The notes: generated by a model from the sequence alone, not told the origin. A stretch of DNA of 57,500 nt from Anaeromyces robustus (GCA_002104895.1 MCFG01000084.1:132501-190000); one strand, 5' to 3'. Positions 40,781 through 55,573 are shown, counted from the stretch's first letter. Made by a program: numbers and translations.

Positions 40781-42229
40781 TTATTTCTTTTTCAAAGATT
40801 CCTTTTTTAATTTCTCTAAAGTTGCAATTCTCTGTAAAAATTAATTTTAAAGTAAAGAAATAAAAAGTAATAATAATTATTAAAACAATAATATTATTAA
40901 TGATAATAACTATTATAATATATATATATATATATCCTATTATTTTTGTTTTGTTATAATTATAATTACCTCATTAATTTCAAATTGAATTTTATTTTTA
41001 TATTTCTTTCCTTGACCTAATTGAGTCATATCATTTAAAAATTCTTGTCTTTCTTTAATTTCATTAATTACTTTTTAATTATATATATTAAAAATATATA
41101 TTTTCAATAAATGATACAAAAAGAAAAAAATTAATACTTATTAAAAAATACAATATTATTTAAATAAAATGAAATTAAAAAAATATAAAAAATTAAAAAA
41201 ATATAATCTTATTTATAATAAAATAATATATATATATATAAATTTGATTAAAATGATTATACAACATACACATATTAACTTCATCAATTTCTTCATATTG
41301 TTCAAAATCATTATCATGTCCTTTTTCCATTATTTTACGTCTTTGACTTCCAATTTCTGGGAAAGTCTTTAAATATTCTTCCGGATTAGAAGTTAACCCA
41401 TTTGATGCCATATAAGCTTGAAGTTTCATTTTTTCTTTTTCAGTATCCTCTATTAAATACATTAAATATATATGTAAATATATATGTGTATGTGTGAATA
41501 AAGATAAAAATTAATATATTAAATACTTAATATATATATTATAATTTGAAAAAATAATAAAAAGTATGAGCTAATATTATGAATAAAATTAAAATAAAAG
41601 ATTATATACTATTATATTTCATATTTGAAATAAACTGTTCTCTTTGGTATGCAGTTGGATCTCTTCGAAGAATCATTTGTTTAGTACGAATTTTTGGCTT
41701 AGAATTTTGATAAATACATCTTCCATTATATATATTAATAGGATGAATTTGTTTTTTTTGTGGACTTTGTTTAAAATAATTGGTAGGTGGAAAAGCAACA
41801 CCCTCTTTTATTTTATTTGATTTTGTTTTTATAAATAAATATATAGTATAAATATATATAATTAATATTAATAATATATATATATAATAATTATTTTGGC
41901 TTTTTTTTTATTTTTTCTATTTTGTTTCTTCTTATTTTAATATTTATATTTAAATTCTTAAAATATATATTAACCTTGTAAAAGATTATCTAATATTTGT
42001 TGTTGTGAATAAGTCAATCTCGAACTTTTCATCATTGCTTAATATTTAAAAAAAATACAATATTACAATATATAAATAAAATTATATAATTAATAAATAT
42101 ATATATTTTTTAAAAGAAAAAAAGTTATTAACATATTTCTCATATATATGTATAATTGATATATTGGTTTATTTTACATTTGACAAGATTTTGGGTGCTT
42201 TGACTATATCCTTTTTCATAGCTTGTCAT
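40781..42229 (-). CDS. UPF0193 (C22orf23/EVG1) family protein
   Basis: Six exons in phase: 42229-42178, 42037-41975, 41804-41610, 41449-41270, 41070-40970, 40831-40781, giving 213 residues (human C22orf23 is 217). Seen: NLVKSMMKSSRLTYSQQQIL rebuilt across intron 1; AYQREQF; DTEKEKMKLQ; INEIKERQEFLNDMTQLGQG; and the basic end LKKESLKKK. These match the human blocks MMKESRLTNFQQ, EKEKQRLQ and EIQERKEFLADMEALGQGK in order. Biochemical function is unknown. The family tends to occur in organisms with motile cilia, so an axonemal or zoospore role is inferred. No membrane segment. The donor of exon 4 is taken as GTATGT, which keeps frame and gives the conserved join. Confidence 0.9.
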
Positions 42230-42559
42230 TTTTTTTATATTGCATATCTTATACAAATTAAATTATCGAATTTTTTTTTTAATTAATTAATAAATCATTC
42301 AATATTTAAAAAAAATAATAACTATTTTTATTATATTGTTTGGATAATATCTGATATAAAAAGTTATTATATAAAAATAATAAATAAGAAAAATTGCTTT
42401 TTAATATATTATTTAGTAATTTTTTTTTCTCTTATTTTTTTTTTTAAACTTTTTTTGTTATTTTTTTTACTTTTCTTTTATTTTCTTATATTTTAATTAA
42501 ACTCTAAATATTTAAATTAGTATGATTTTTTAAGAAAGTTGTTAATTATTCATTCAGAA

Positions 42560-42595
<36 letters not shown>

Positions 42596-43339
42596 TCATA
42601 TCATATAGTATCATTTTTATTATTATTTTTTGTTTTAAAAAATCATCATCATCATATATTCTAATAATCTTAACATTAATTATTAAATATTAATTATAAT
42701 AATTATTATTTTATAAAAATCTTTTTTATTAAATAATATAAATAATATAAATTTTAATTAGTTTATTTACTGTACTATTCAATAAATATATTATATTTGT
42801 ATATATTTTATTAAATTTAATATATATAATAATTTTAAATATAAATAAACTTAATTAATAATAATTTAATTATATATATTAGTTTTTGTGTTAAAAAATT
42901 TTTTAATAAAAAAATGAATTTTTTATATTAAATAATTTATTTTGAAAAAGTAAAGTATTTATTTAAAAAAAATTTTTTTTATATTTTATTTTTTTTATTG
43001 TCTTTATCATACATCATTTACTTTTTTTTTTATTTAAATATTCATCAATATCAGGAAGATAAAAAAAAAATAATTATTTTCATAAGTTATTTAGTTGTAA
43101 TAAAATAAATATTATACATATAATTAAATATAGATAAAAAATTATATGGTATAACACTTTAATCTAGAAAAAAAAAGTTTTTTTCATCATTTTTTTCAAG
43201 AAAGTCTTTAAAGTTAAAAAATATTATTATAGTAATATTTTAAAAAGAAACAATAAAATATTTTCTTTTTTATATTTATATCACTTTTTTATTTTTATTT
43301 TTTTAATAGAGATTTATAAAATTAGAAAATAAAAAAAAA
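42230..43339. promoter_or_regulatory. Divergent spacer between UPF0193 and KEN-box gene
   Basis: 1.1 kb likely containing both promoters. A-run of about 30 at 42564-42591, T-runs, AT-only sequence; no defined site recognised. Confidence 0.6.
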
Positions 43340-45656
43340 ATGTTAACACGAAGTAAACAAAGATTAATAAATAATGAAAATATAAATAATGAAAATATCA
43401 ATTCATTAAAAAGAAAACGCTCTACTAAATCTAAAAAACAAGTAGATAAAGAAAATATTGTTCCAAGTAATATAAGATATTCATTAAGAAGTAGAAATAA
43501 AATAATAAATAATGACTTAAAATTAAAACCAAAAAATGAAAATATCATTATTAAGGAAAGAAAAGGTTTAAAAGAAAAATTATTAAATAATATTGTTAAT
43601 GTTCCTACTAATAATTCATCAAGAAAAAAAGTATTAAAAGACCATAATAACAATAATAATAATATTAAAGATAATAATAATAATATATTAAAAGAAAAAG
43701 AGAATAGCAAAATTAAAAATAAAGTAATAGTATTAATTGAAAATAATACAATTAAAAAAGATGCCGTTGTTGATAAATCTTTAACCATACCTCTTACCGA
43801 TGAACCTAGAAGTAAAAAAGCAAAAATAGAAAAAAAGGAAGAAAAGAAAAACGGTTTAATATTAAAATCAGGGGATAAACAAATAAATAGTAATAAATCT
43901 AAAATTGCAAAACAAGTTAACAAAGATGTGAAAAATGAAAAACAAATTTCTGAGATTTTAAAAAATGATCAGAAAATACCATTAGTAAAACCATCCATCA
44001 CAAAGAAAAAAGATAATAATAATATTACTAAGGAAAAGAAAAAAATATCATTTAATAAAAAAGTTAAAGAGAATGATAATTCAGTCTTTTTAGTTGATAG
44101 TTTTTCTTCAAATAACGATTCGATTCATAATATAAAGAAATCAATAAATAATCACGATGACAACCACTTATCATCTATTAAAGAAAAACAAAAACAAACA
44201 AATGATATTATTGTACCATTTATTCGATTAGATTCTCTTGATTCTGATTCAACTTCTACTTCTACTTCCACTGAAATAAATAATATAGACAAAATTAATA
44301 ATAATAAAAATACATTAGAAAGAAAATTTAGTGATTTAAGTGATAAATCATTAGAGATTCTTAATGATATTCATATGGGCGGTGGCAAGGTACAATTTAG
44401 TAGTATATTAGAATCTCTTAATAGTAAGGGACATCTTAAGTCTTCCACTCCCAATAATTTTAATAAGACCCTACTTTTCCTTGAAGAGTCTCCCATTAAC
44501 TATACCAGAATTCTTAATGAAGAAATGAATTTTCATGTTCCACTAAGTACTAGCATTAAGTCTCCAGAAAAAGAGGTCAGTAATTTATCTCAAAATACCT
44601 CATTCCAAGACAGTAATTCTATATCAAATTTTATTAATATCTCTCCTATATCTAATAGCGATATTCGACCTACAGATTCTGATTTTCATGAAGACCATAT
44701 TCAACCGTGTGAACTTATTGATGAAAGTGACCTATTTAATGCAGATGATAAATCATCGCTCTACAGTATGGATGAATTGGATGAGAAGATTAAAAAGCTT
44801 TTATCAGGTAATGATAATTTCAATTTAGTTTCTGATGATGATAATAATAATATTTTAAGATATACACCTATTTCACCAGAAAAATTAAATAAAAAAAATA
44901 ATAATAAGAATAACAATAACAATAATCATGAAAATAAAAATAATACTATTAATCCTAAGAAAGTAAATATTATAGCTTCATCATCTAAATCTAAATCTAA
45001 TTATAAACCTGATTCTGAAGTTGAATCAAAATTTAAATCTTTTCCTAAACCTAATCTTTCATCATCATTATCATCATCAAAAGCTATAAAAGAATTAAAT
45101 TATAATCATTCAATAATCTCAAATCAATTTAATCTTCAACGACAAGATTCTCTTTCTTCTAATTCTTCTTCAGATGATCCATTTGGATTTTCAAAAGCTG
45201 AAAAAATTTATAAAACTAAACAACAACAAATAAAAAATGGAACACATACCCCTACTCCTATTCCTACTGTTCATTTTTATACTTCAAGAAAAGAATCTCA
45301 TTCACTTGATAATGCAAATGAAATTTTGATGAAAGAACATCAAGATCTTATTGAATCCAGAAAGAAAAATAGAAATAGAAAAAAGTTAAAAGTTGAAGAT
45401 ATGGAAGAATTGGTAAGAAAATTATTATTATTATTATTTTATTTGTTCATTATATAAAATTATATAAATTATTTATATTTATTTAATTCTAAATTTTTTT
45501 TATATATTTATATAAATATATATAATATAATATCAAAAAAACAAACAAACAAACTAGGATTCTCAAGATTTAAAAGAATTAAAGCAAGCAAAGGATCAAC
45601 AAATTAAATATTTTAAAGAAATTGATGATTATGTTTTAAATGAATCGATATTATAG
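43340..45656 (+). CDS. Unidentified Lys/Asn/Ser-rich protein with KEN box and FGF motif
   Basis: Two exons, 43340-45412 and 45558-45656, give 723 residues. No family recognised with confidence. Seen: a basic N terminus MLTRSKQRL with KRKRSTKSKK; DKENIV (K37-E38-N39), a KEN-box degron for the anaphase-promoting complex; YSLRSRNK; several SP/TP sites (KSPEKE, TPISPEK); a more conserved-looking core SILESLNSKGHLKSSTPNNF to RILNEEMNFHVPL; DDPFGFSKAEK (FGF at 615-617); and a helical C terminus EELDSQDLKELKQAKDQQI to YVLNESIL. Basic clusters suggest a nuclear or chromatin protein. KEN box, CDK-type sites, an FGF motif and a conserved C-terminal helix are also the layout of sororin, but sequence similarity is too weak for naming. 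It may instead be a lineage-specific cell-cycle protein. Confidence 0.8.
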
Positions 45657-48445
45657 AAATAAAAAAATTTTTTTCATATGAAGTATAATAAAAGACGAGG
45701 AAGAACGAAAAAATAAATAAATAAATAAATAAAAAAATAGATAGAATATATAGAAGAGGAAGACCAATAAAATAAAATAAAAAAATAGATAGAGTAAAAG
45801 AAATTAAAATTAAAATAAAAATAAAATATGAAATTATCAATTCGACATCCTATATAAAAATTAAATATATATGAAGCATTATTATATTTCAATAATCATA
45901 AATGAAGAAAAAAAAAAAAACTTTTTTTATTTCATTCAATTTTTTATCATATCATTCAATTTCATTCATATCAATTTTTGTAAATAAATTTAAATTTTAT
46001 ATATATTAAACATAATATAATATAATTAATTAATTATAGTCAATCGTATTTAAAAAATATAATTATAATAGACCTTTCATCATTTATCTTTTTTTTTTTT
46101 TTACTTAATTTTTAAAATTTTCAATTTTTTTTTCTTTCATCATTATTTTAAGAATATACCATAATGTAATAAAATATTTGATCTATTACACATGAATATA
46201 ATTATTATTTATTTATTTTTACTTTCTTTATCATAATGGCTATCTATATTAAAAAGTATTATTTAATTATTTATATTTATTATTTTTATTAATATTAGTT
46301 TAAACGAATATTAATAAAAATAATAATATAATAAATCTAATACTTTAAAATTTTATATATAAGCACATATATTAAATATAAATAAAATAAAAATAAAAAA
46401 AAAACATATAAACTATTATTAAAATAAATAAATTTAAATTAAAGTAACAAAAAGTAAAATATTATATATATATATCTTATACATATATTAGAAATATGGG
46501 TTTTAATTAAAATTATATATAAATTTCTTTAATAGTAGTAATAAAAAATGTATTAGAAAATGAAAGTGTAAATTTTTTAAAATATAACAAATAATAATAT
46601 TTTTAAAAACTAAAATATTCAGTAATAATAATTATTATTATTTTTATGTATCTATGTATGAAGATTATCTACTTTTTATTTATATATTTATTTTATTTTT
46701 AAAAAGTATAAAATTATTGTACATTTTTTTTTTAAAAAAACTAGATCATCCTTAAACACTACAAAGTGAAATGTAATGCCCATTTCCACATTATCATATA
46801 AATAAGTAAAAAAAAAAAAAAAAAAGAAAAAAAGAAAGTTGTAGTAACATAATCATAGTAATATTATATGATTATTTAAGTTGTTTATACTACACTTCAT
46901 TTAAGTTCTTTCATAATGTCAAGAGTCAAGTTCAGTAAAAAATTTTTTTCATCGATGATATATATCAAGTCAATTCCTTTATATATAATATATAGATTTT
47001 GATATTTTCTTTAGAAACTAGATACTTAACTGTATTAATTATTTCGATTTGCCTAAAAAAAAAAAAAAAAGAATTAAGAAAAGGTATTACAAATTAACTA
47101 TAAATAAACTTCATATGTATTTAAAATAAAAGATTAGATTATAAATTAATTATTCCATTACTATATATTCATGATCGGTCATTATAAAAAATAACACTCA
47201 TTTTAATGATACAAGAGTTTATTCATTTAGGTAAGAGGACTGTGGTATGGATAATATAAAAATTTATTATTATTTTCCTTTAAATAATAAAATAATCGAA
47301 GTACATTTTTTACTAATGGAATTTATAATTAAATGTTTTATATAATAAAATAATAAGTTTTTAATTAAAAATATTATATAATTATGTAAAAACACGTGAA
47401 TGTCACATTAACAATATCTAAACTAATAAATGATTAATGATATCCAATCGAACTATAAATTTTAGCCAATCATAATAATTTATCAATATAATATATATAT
47501 TTAAAATATTGTATAATATGTATTTATATATATGTATGATTAATATTAATAGTAAATAATGATATATTGATATATTAATATAAAATAAATTAAATATATT
47601 TAATATATATCGAGTTTTTTAATTAATATTTGTTGATTAATATATTATAATATATTATAATATATTAATATATTAATTTCAAATGGTTTAATAAAAAAGG
47701 TATTAAAAATAGTATATAATTATTTGATTATTGTAATAGTTAAATAATTATTTAATAATAATTTATTTAATTATTAATTATAATTCATTTATTTTAATAA
47801 ACTTTTTTATAATTATTTATTTATTTATATATATTATATTTATTTATTTAAATATAAATATTTCAATATCCCTTATTCGTTCATTTACAGAAAAAAAAAA
47901 AAAAAAAAAAAAAAAAAAGCACATTATTAAAAATTTACTTATTCCTAAAAATCAAATTTATATAATATTTTTACTTTTTTACTTTTTTTTTTTTTTTTTT
48001 TTTTACAGTAAATAATAAATATTTTATCTAATAATTATATAAAACAAATTGAAATCATTTTAAAAATAATATTTTTCTTTTTTTTTATTCTTCGAATTTA
48101 AAATAATAATCATTTACTAATTAAGGAAAAAAAAAAAGAAAATAATAATAATAAAAATAGAAATAGAATAAAAATAATAATATAAATTAATTACATATAA
48201 TTCTAATTATTATTAATATTGTTTTTTTTATTTCTTATCAAAATAAATTTAACAATCAAAAAATCCGAATCTGTTATATAAATTATTTAATTACATAAAA
48301 ATTATTAATATTTATAATATAATTTCATAATTTTTATATATAATATATAAACAAATAAACAAATAAAGAAAATAATAATAAAATAAAATCAAATAAAAAA
48401 ACAAACAAATAAATAATAAATAAATAAATAAGAAAATAAATAAAA
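45657..48445. other. Spacer before eIF4E with a mixed-composition island
   Basis: 2.8 kb. Most is A/T-only, but 46735-47260 and 47390-47470 are clearly less repetitive, with words such as TGCCCATTTCCACATT and AGAGGACTGTGGTATGG. Short minus-strand frames there read like protein (for example GIDLIYIIDEKNFLLN) but are broken by stops. A CACGTG lies at 47393-47398. Poly-A of about 30 at 47890-47918. TA-rich repeats at 47500-47680. Confidence 0.6.
46735..47260. pseudogene. Possible decayed coding sequence or unrecognised RNA locus
   Basis: Half a kilobase with higher sequence complexity than any spacer nearby. On the minus strand, short open stretches (DNVEMGITFHFVVFKDD near 46790-46740; IEIINTVKYLVSKENIKI near 47050-46995; KGIDLIYIIDEKNFLLN near 46980-46930) lie in different frames separated by stops. 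No start, splice pattern or family found. It may be a relic of a gene or element, or a non-coding RNA gene. Confidence 0.25.
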
Positions 48446-50333
48446 ATGACTGAAGTTGAAAAGCAAAACGAAGAAAACCAAAATAAGGAATTAACTTCTA
48501 TTCTTGTTGATCCAGAAAACTTTAATGTTAAACATAAATTAAGTTCTAAATGGACTATTTATTACGATATACCACAACAAAAAAAGAGTACTGCTCAAAC
48601 TTGGCAACAAAATATTAAAACTATTGCTTCTTTTGATACTATAGAAGATTTCTGGGGGTAATTTTTTATTTTAATATCTATTATTTTATTTATTTATTGT
48701 TTTTTTTTTTTCGATATATACATATATATAAGTATATTTAGATGTGATAATAATCATAATAAAAATACTTCAATAGAGAAAACAATTTAAACAAGCAAAA
48801 AAAAAAAAAAACCAATAAAGAAAATAAAATACAAATAGAAAATGAAAATGAAAAAAAAAAAATCAAAAATATAAAAAAAATTATAAAGAATTTATTATAA
48901 TAACAAATTAAGGAAATAACGAAAAAAGAAATTCAAATTCAAATACAAATCAAAATATAATCAAAATATTAAAATGAATACAAACAAAAATTATAATAAA
49001 ATGACAATAATAATAAAATTAATTCATAAAAAATATTATAATTATGATCATTAATAATAAATAAAATAAATGTATTATAGGATAATAAATGTATTATAGG
49101 ATAAATAAATTTAGATTATAAAAATCGATTTTTTTTTTTTAAATAATAATAACAATAATATATATAAATATTATATTTTATATAAAATCATTATATATTA
49201 TTAATATTCATTATATTTTTATATATATTATACATTATTAATATTATTATTTTATAAAATAATAATAATACTAAAAAAATATCAATTATATAGTGTATTT
49301 AATTCAATACCACCAGTATCTAGAATTGCTCCATCATCTAGTTATTTCTTATTCAGACATAATATTAAACCAGAATGGGGTATGATATTATTAAAAAGAA
49401 AAAAAAAAAGATTATTTAATATATGCTATTAAATATCAAAAATAAGAACGAATAATTATTAATATTAATAATTAATATTTTTATTAATATTTAACATTAA
49501 AAGAGGACAAACAAAATGAAGAAGGTGGTAGATGGGCTGTAACTTTAGGTAGAATGGGTTCTAAGATTGATGAATATTGGATGAATCTTGTAAATATTAC
49601 GTTTAATTAGTATAATATTAATATACATTCTTTTATGAATATTTATTAATCAATATAATATATTTATTATGATGTTATATTATGATACTATATTATTATA
49701 TTATATTAAAAACAAAAAACAAAAAACAAACAAAAAAAAAATATATATATATATATATATAAATGAATAAATAAATAAAATATACGAAATAAAAGGTATT
49801 AGCTTGTATTGGTGAAGCTTTTGAATTCCCAGACCAAGTTAATGGTGCTGTTGCTTCTGTTAGAACTAGAGGTGATAGATTAGCTCTTTGGACTAAGAAT
49901 TGGAAGAATGAAGATGAAACCATGGCTGTTGGGTAAATACCTTTTTATTTTAAATAAATTAATTTTATATAATTATTATATATAAATCATACATTACTTT
50001 AAATTTAATTTACTAATTTTATATTATATAATTTATTATTATTTTATTTTATTTTATTATTATTGTAATTATTTATATTTATTATTAAATATTGATTGTT
50101 TTTGAAAATATAATATATATAATATAAAAATTATAACAGTAAACACTTCAAATCCTTAATTGGTACTGAAAAGTTATCTTTCAATTCACATGAAGATGGA
50201 AAACAAAGTAGTAAAGCAAAGTAAGTTTTATATAATATAATATGTTTTATAATATATTTTATAATATATTAATAATATAAATTATAATATTTTCTAATAA
50301 TTTTTAATAATAATTATCAATTTTTTATATTTA

Positions 50334-50371
<38 letters not shown>

Positions 50372-50406
50372 CTCTTTAAATTAAAAGGGAAAGATACATT
50401 CTTTAA
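48446..50406 (+). CDS. EIF4E: Translation initiation factor eIF4E (mRNA cap-binding)
   Basis: Binds the m7G cap and eIF4G to start cap-dependent translation. Six exons in phase: 48446-48657, 49294-49379, 49504-49589, 49796-49932, 50140-50220, 50388-50406, giving 206 residues. Cap-stacking tryptophans match human W56 and W102 (W53 in TWQQN, W99 in KPEWED) with E100 next to it. W70 in DTIEDFWGVFNSI is the eIF4G/4E-BP contact (human W73). Phosphate-binding basics lie in VRTRGDRLALW (R151 and R156; human R157 and K162, so Lys is replaced by Arg), and W160 equals W166. GGRWAVTL and LACIGEAF follow family order. The last exon adds only ERYIL. Class I type. Intron 1 (636 nt) is the longest and A-rich on the sense strand. 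Most likely cytoplasmic. Confidence 0.97.
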
Positions 50407-51309
50407 GCGAAGCGTGGTTAAACTATCAACAAATTTAATAAAATATATAAATTCAAACAAATAAATCTATGTATTTTTTTATGGGATATTATTTATAAAA
50501 ATTTTTTAATTTTTAATTTCACATAATTTTATATATTTCTATAAAAAAAAAAAAATAAAAAATAAATAAAAACAATAACAAAAGCAAAAATCGTTTTTAA
50601 TTTATTTAAAAATAAAAATAAATTAAAGCCTTTTATTTTTGTTATAACTTTTTTTTTTCTATTCTTTATTCAAATATAATACAAGATTTTTTTTTTTTTA
50701 TTATATATAAATTAATTTTTTTTTCTTATTATTTAAAATAACTTTTTATAAGAAGTAAAAAAAATAAAAACAAAATTAAAAACAAAAATAAAAAAAAAAA
50801 AAATAAATAAAAAAAAAGTATATTATAATAATAAAAATTAATAACATATTAAAGAATATTAAAAGTATAAATTAAAAAAAAAAATTATTTAAAAATAAAA
50901 AAATATAAACTGTATATTTAAAAAATACAGTAATATTTTGACTCAATATATTTAATAGTAGGGAGGTAATAATAATAATAATATAAAAAGAGAGAAAGGA
51001 ATATATAAATATTTCTTATTATAATTTTGGTATGAATATATACTAATTATGAAATGTAACAACAAAGCATAGAAGTAATATAAATGATTTAAATATTTTT
51101 ATTTTGATTTATCTCTATTTTTATTTTTTTTTTAACTTTATTAAAATCATTTTTTGTTTGGAATTTTTCTTAATTTTATATATAATAAATATAATTATTT
51201 ATTTATAAAAAAAAAGTTAAAAAAAAAAAAAAAAAGGTTATTTATTATATGACCATCATGATTTTATTTATTACTATATAAAGAAAGAATTGATATTCTA
51301 TTACATTTT

Positions 51310-51340
<31 letters not shown>

Positions 51341-51457
51341 TTTTTTTTTATTTTTATTTTATTTTATTTTTATTTCTATTTTTTTATTTCATTATTATTT
51401 TATTTTATTTATTATATGAATACAATATGTACATATATATAGATTATATATATATTT
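50407..51457. other. Convergent spacer between eIF4E and SAYSD1
   Basis: 1.05 kb of A/T sequence with A- and T-runs, ATTTT repeats (51350-51372) and a short unique patch GTAGGGAGGTAATAATAA near 50958. No gene seen. Confidence 0.7.
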
Positions 51458-52625
<1,168 letters not shown>

Positions 52626-53535
52626 AATTGTTTTTTAATGTTTTTTTTTTTTATAATAAAATTATACTTTTATGAAATATTAAAGATATTTATTTTATGA
52701 TAAGAAAAGTTACTTATTATATATGTATATTTTTATATATATATTTTTTATATAGATAATTTAGAAGATTTATTTTTTCTTTTCTTTAATTTTATATACA
52801 CATATATATTTTTATTATTTTATTTTATTTTATTTTAAATAATTTAAATTTTTTTATTGTTAAATAATATTTTATTAATTATTTTACAATAAATTAAATA
52901 AGAATTTTTATTTGCTAATCAAATCTTTAAAATTAAAATTATATATATATAAAATAAACTAAAATATTAATCCAATTATATGAAAAAAAAAAATTTTTTT
53001 TATAAAAGTTTTTATTTCTTTGCTTTTATTTTTTTTTGACAGTAAATTTATTAATTTAATAAAATGTCACTATAATAACGAAAAAAAAATATAAAAGTAA
53101 AAATAAAATATAATTATATATTTTGAATTTAATTAGAAAATAATAAAAATAAAGAAATAAAAAAGTAATAAACTTTTGTAACAAATAATTTCAATAATAA
53201 TAAATTAAAAAAAAAAAAAAAACATAAATAACAATTTTATATAGAACATAAAGAATATTTAACCTTTTATATGTTTGTTATTATTATAAAGAATAGAAAA
53301 AAAAGTAAATAAAGAAAATAAAATTATAAATTTTTATTTATTAATTATATTGATAATTAATTATAAAATCTTTTTAAAAAAAAACCATTTTATCTAATTA
53401 TATATGAAAGAAGGGGAAATTTCAAATTTTTAATTTATATTTTTTAAAAATAAAACAACAACAATAGTATAAATTATTATTATTATTTTTTTTAAAAAAA
53501 AATCAATTATACATAAAATATAATATATTTATATC
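52626..53535. promoter_or_regulatory. Divergent promoter region SAYSD1 / MMM1
   Basis: 0.9 kb between two start codons, so it likely serves both genes. AT-rich with A-runs at about 53208-53222; a less repetitive patch GAAAGAAGGGGAAATTTCAAAT lies near 53406-53427. No known factor site recognised. Confidence 0.55.
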
Positions 53536-54399
53536 ATGACATCTGAATTGAATTACAAACGAGAAGAAGTTAATGCTTCAAAAGAATTTTTAAAAGGTTT
53601 ATTATTTGGACAACTTTTAATTTTTACTTTATTGGTTACTTTAGTAAGGATATTTATTTTAAGAGGTAGTAGTTCAACAAAAAAAGCTATAAAAGAAAAA
53701 AAGAGATTTGAAATAAAATCTGAAGTAAGTTCTTTTTTTTTTTCTACTTTCTATTTTATTTTTCTTTCTTTAATTATCTATTAATATATGAATTATATGA
53801 ACTATTAGTTTTGAAGTTTAAAATTATAACTTGAGTATTTTTTTTTATAATGATAAATTTATCAAAAAAAAAAAAAAAAAAAAGTTAAAAAAAAATCGGT
53901 AGAAATTTATAATATACATATTAATGTATTGTTAATATTATGATTTATAATTTCATTTCTTATACATATAAATAATAGAAATCATAGAAATCATAGATGA
54001 TAAAGAAAATAATAAAAGAAATACAATAAAATTTAATAATATACTAAAAAACTGTTTATTCTATATATGATATTATATATATTGTAGTCAAAGAAAAACT
54101 TAAATTCTATTCATGATACTGTGTTAAATAAATTGGAATATAATTTATATACTCATCCAAGTGAATCATGTGATTGGATAAATGTTTTAATAGCAATTTT
54201 TATTGAAAGTTATCGTAGAGATAATACATTTAAACAAAATGTTGTAAATAAAATAAATAATATTTTATCAGATACCCAAGCAAAATATTCTTTTATTGTA
54301 AGTATTATCAATAAAAATAAACTAATAAATATAAAAAAAATATATGTAAAAAATTTTAAATTTATAATAAAATGTATATATTTTATTATTATTTTTTCA

Positions 54400-54438
<39 letters not shown>

Positions 54439-55292
54439 TTTTCATTTATTTCATTTTTTAAATATATATATATAATTATTTAAAACATATTTTAATTAAT
54501 AATTCAAAATATTATATTTTTAATATATTTACATTAATATTTATATTCAAAAAAAAAAAGGCACCAATTATTTTAACTGATTTTGCTCTTGGTGATGAAT
54601 ACCCACAGATAAGTAAAGCAAAAATTAGTCAGGGTGACCATCACGGAATGGTAATAATATGATATATAATATAATAATTAATTATAAAAAAAAAAGGAAT
54701 ATATTTAATACTAAATATATATATACTATATATATACTATATATATATTATAATCTTTAAATATTTAATGCATTAAGACTACCGAATTTCACATAGATTA
54801 TAATGATTGCCTTATATTAGGGGTTGATACAAATTTAATGATTAATTGGCCAAGACCTTGTATTGCTGCTTTGCCTGTATCATTATCTATTTCATTATTA
54901 CATTTTTCAGGAAAGGTAATATATAAATATATATATATAATATTATATATATATATATATATCTTTTATATAATATATATATATAAAATTTTATGATAAA
55001 TATTATTTTATATAAAAATTTATTCATTATTAATATTTTTTTTAATATATAGATAATGATTGAATATATTACTCCTATAGACTCCAATAATAAATATATT
55101 TTAATATCTTTAAGTGATGATTATCAATTAGAATTAGATGTTAAGACATTATTAGGTCATCGTACTAAAATAAAAGATCCAGAAAAATTATCAAATATTG
55201 TAATCGGTGTAATTAATAATTTCTTAAGAAAGGAATTTGTTTATCCAAATTATAAGCGTTTTGATATACCAAATAAACCAAAAATTGATTAG
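53536..55292 (+). CDS. MMM1: MMM1, ER subunit of the ERMES tether
   Basis: ER-anchored SMP-domain lipid-transfer subunit that links the ER to mitochondria with Mdm10, Mdm12 and Mdm34. Five exons in phase: 53536-53724, 54088-54297, 54561-54650, 54778-54915, 55053-55292, giving 288 residues, shorter than many ascomycete MMM1 proteins. Seen: one N-terminal membrane helix at about 18-42 (FLKGLLFGQLLIFTLLVTLV), a lysine-rich linker, then the SMP domain: ESCDWINVLIAIFIESYRRD, LTDFALGDEYPQISKAKI, FHIDYNDCLILGVDTNLMIN, RPCIAALPVSLSISLLHFSG, LSDDYQLELDVKTLLGHRTK and the C-terminal RKEFVYPNYKRFDIP. Family order and motifs are complete. If the organism has hydrogenosomes instead of mitochondria, the partner membrane would be that organelle. 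Confidence 0.95.
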
Positions 55293-55573
55293 AAAATAAA
55301 AAAAAAACAAAGCAACAACGTTAATAATAATAATAATAATTAAAAAAAATAATAAAATAAATATTTATTTATACAATAAATAGTAATATTTATAATAATT
55401 AATAGTATTAGAAATAATAATATATTATAATTAATAAAAATAGATATAAAAAAAAATGACAATAATTTAAAAATAAATATATGAACTATTATTTAAAAAT
55501 AAATATATGAACTATTATTTAAAGATAAATATATGAATTATTATTATTAAATAAATGAATATATAAATTAATA

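Noticed and set aside
43303-43923. 206-codon frame on the minus strand
   Set aside because: It is antisense to the KEN-box gene, whose own frame has start, splice site and coherent motifs; the reverse reads as Leu/Phe/Ile strings.
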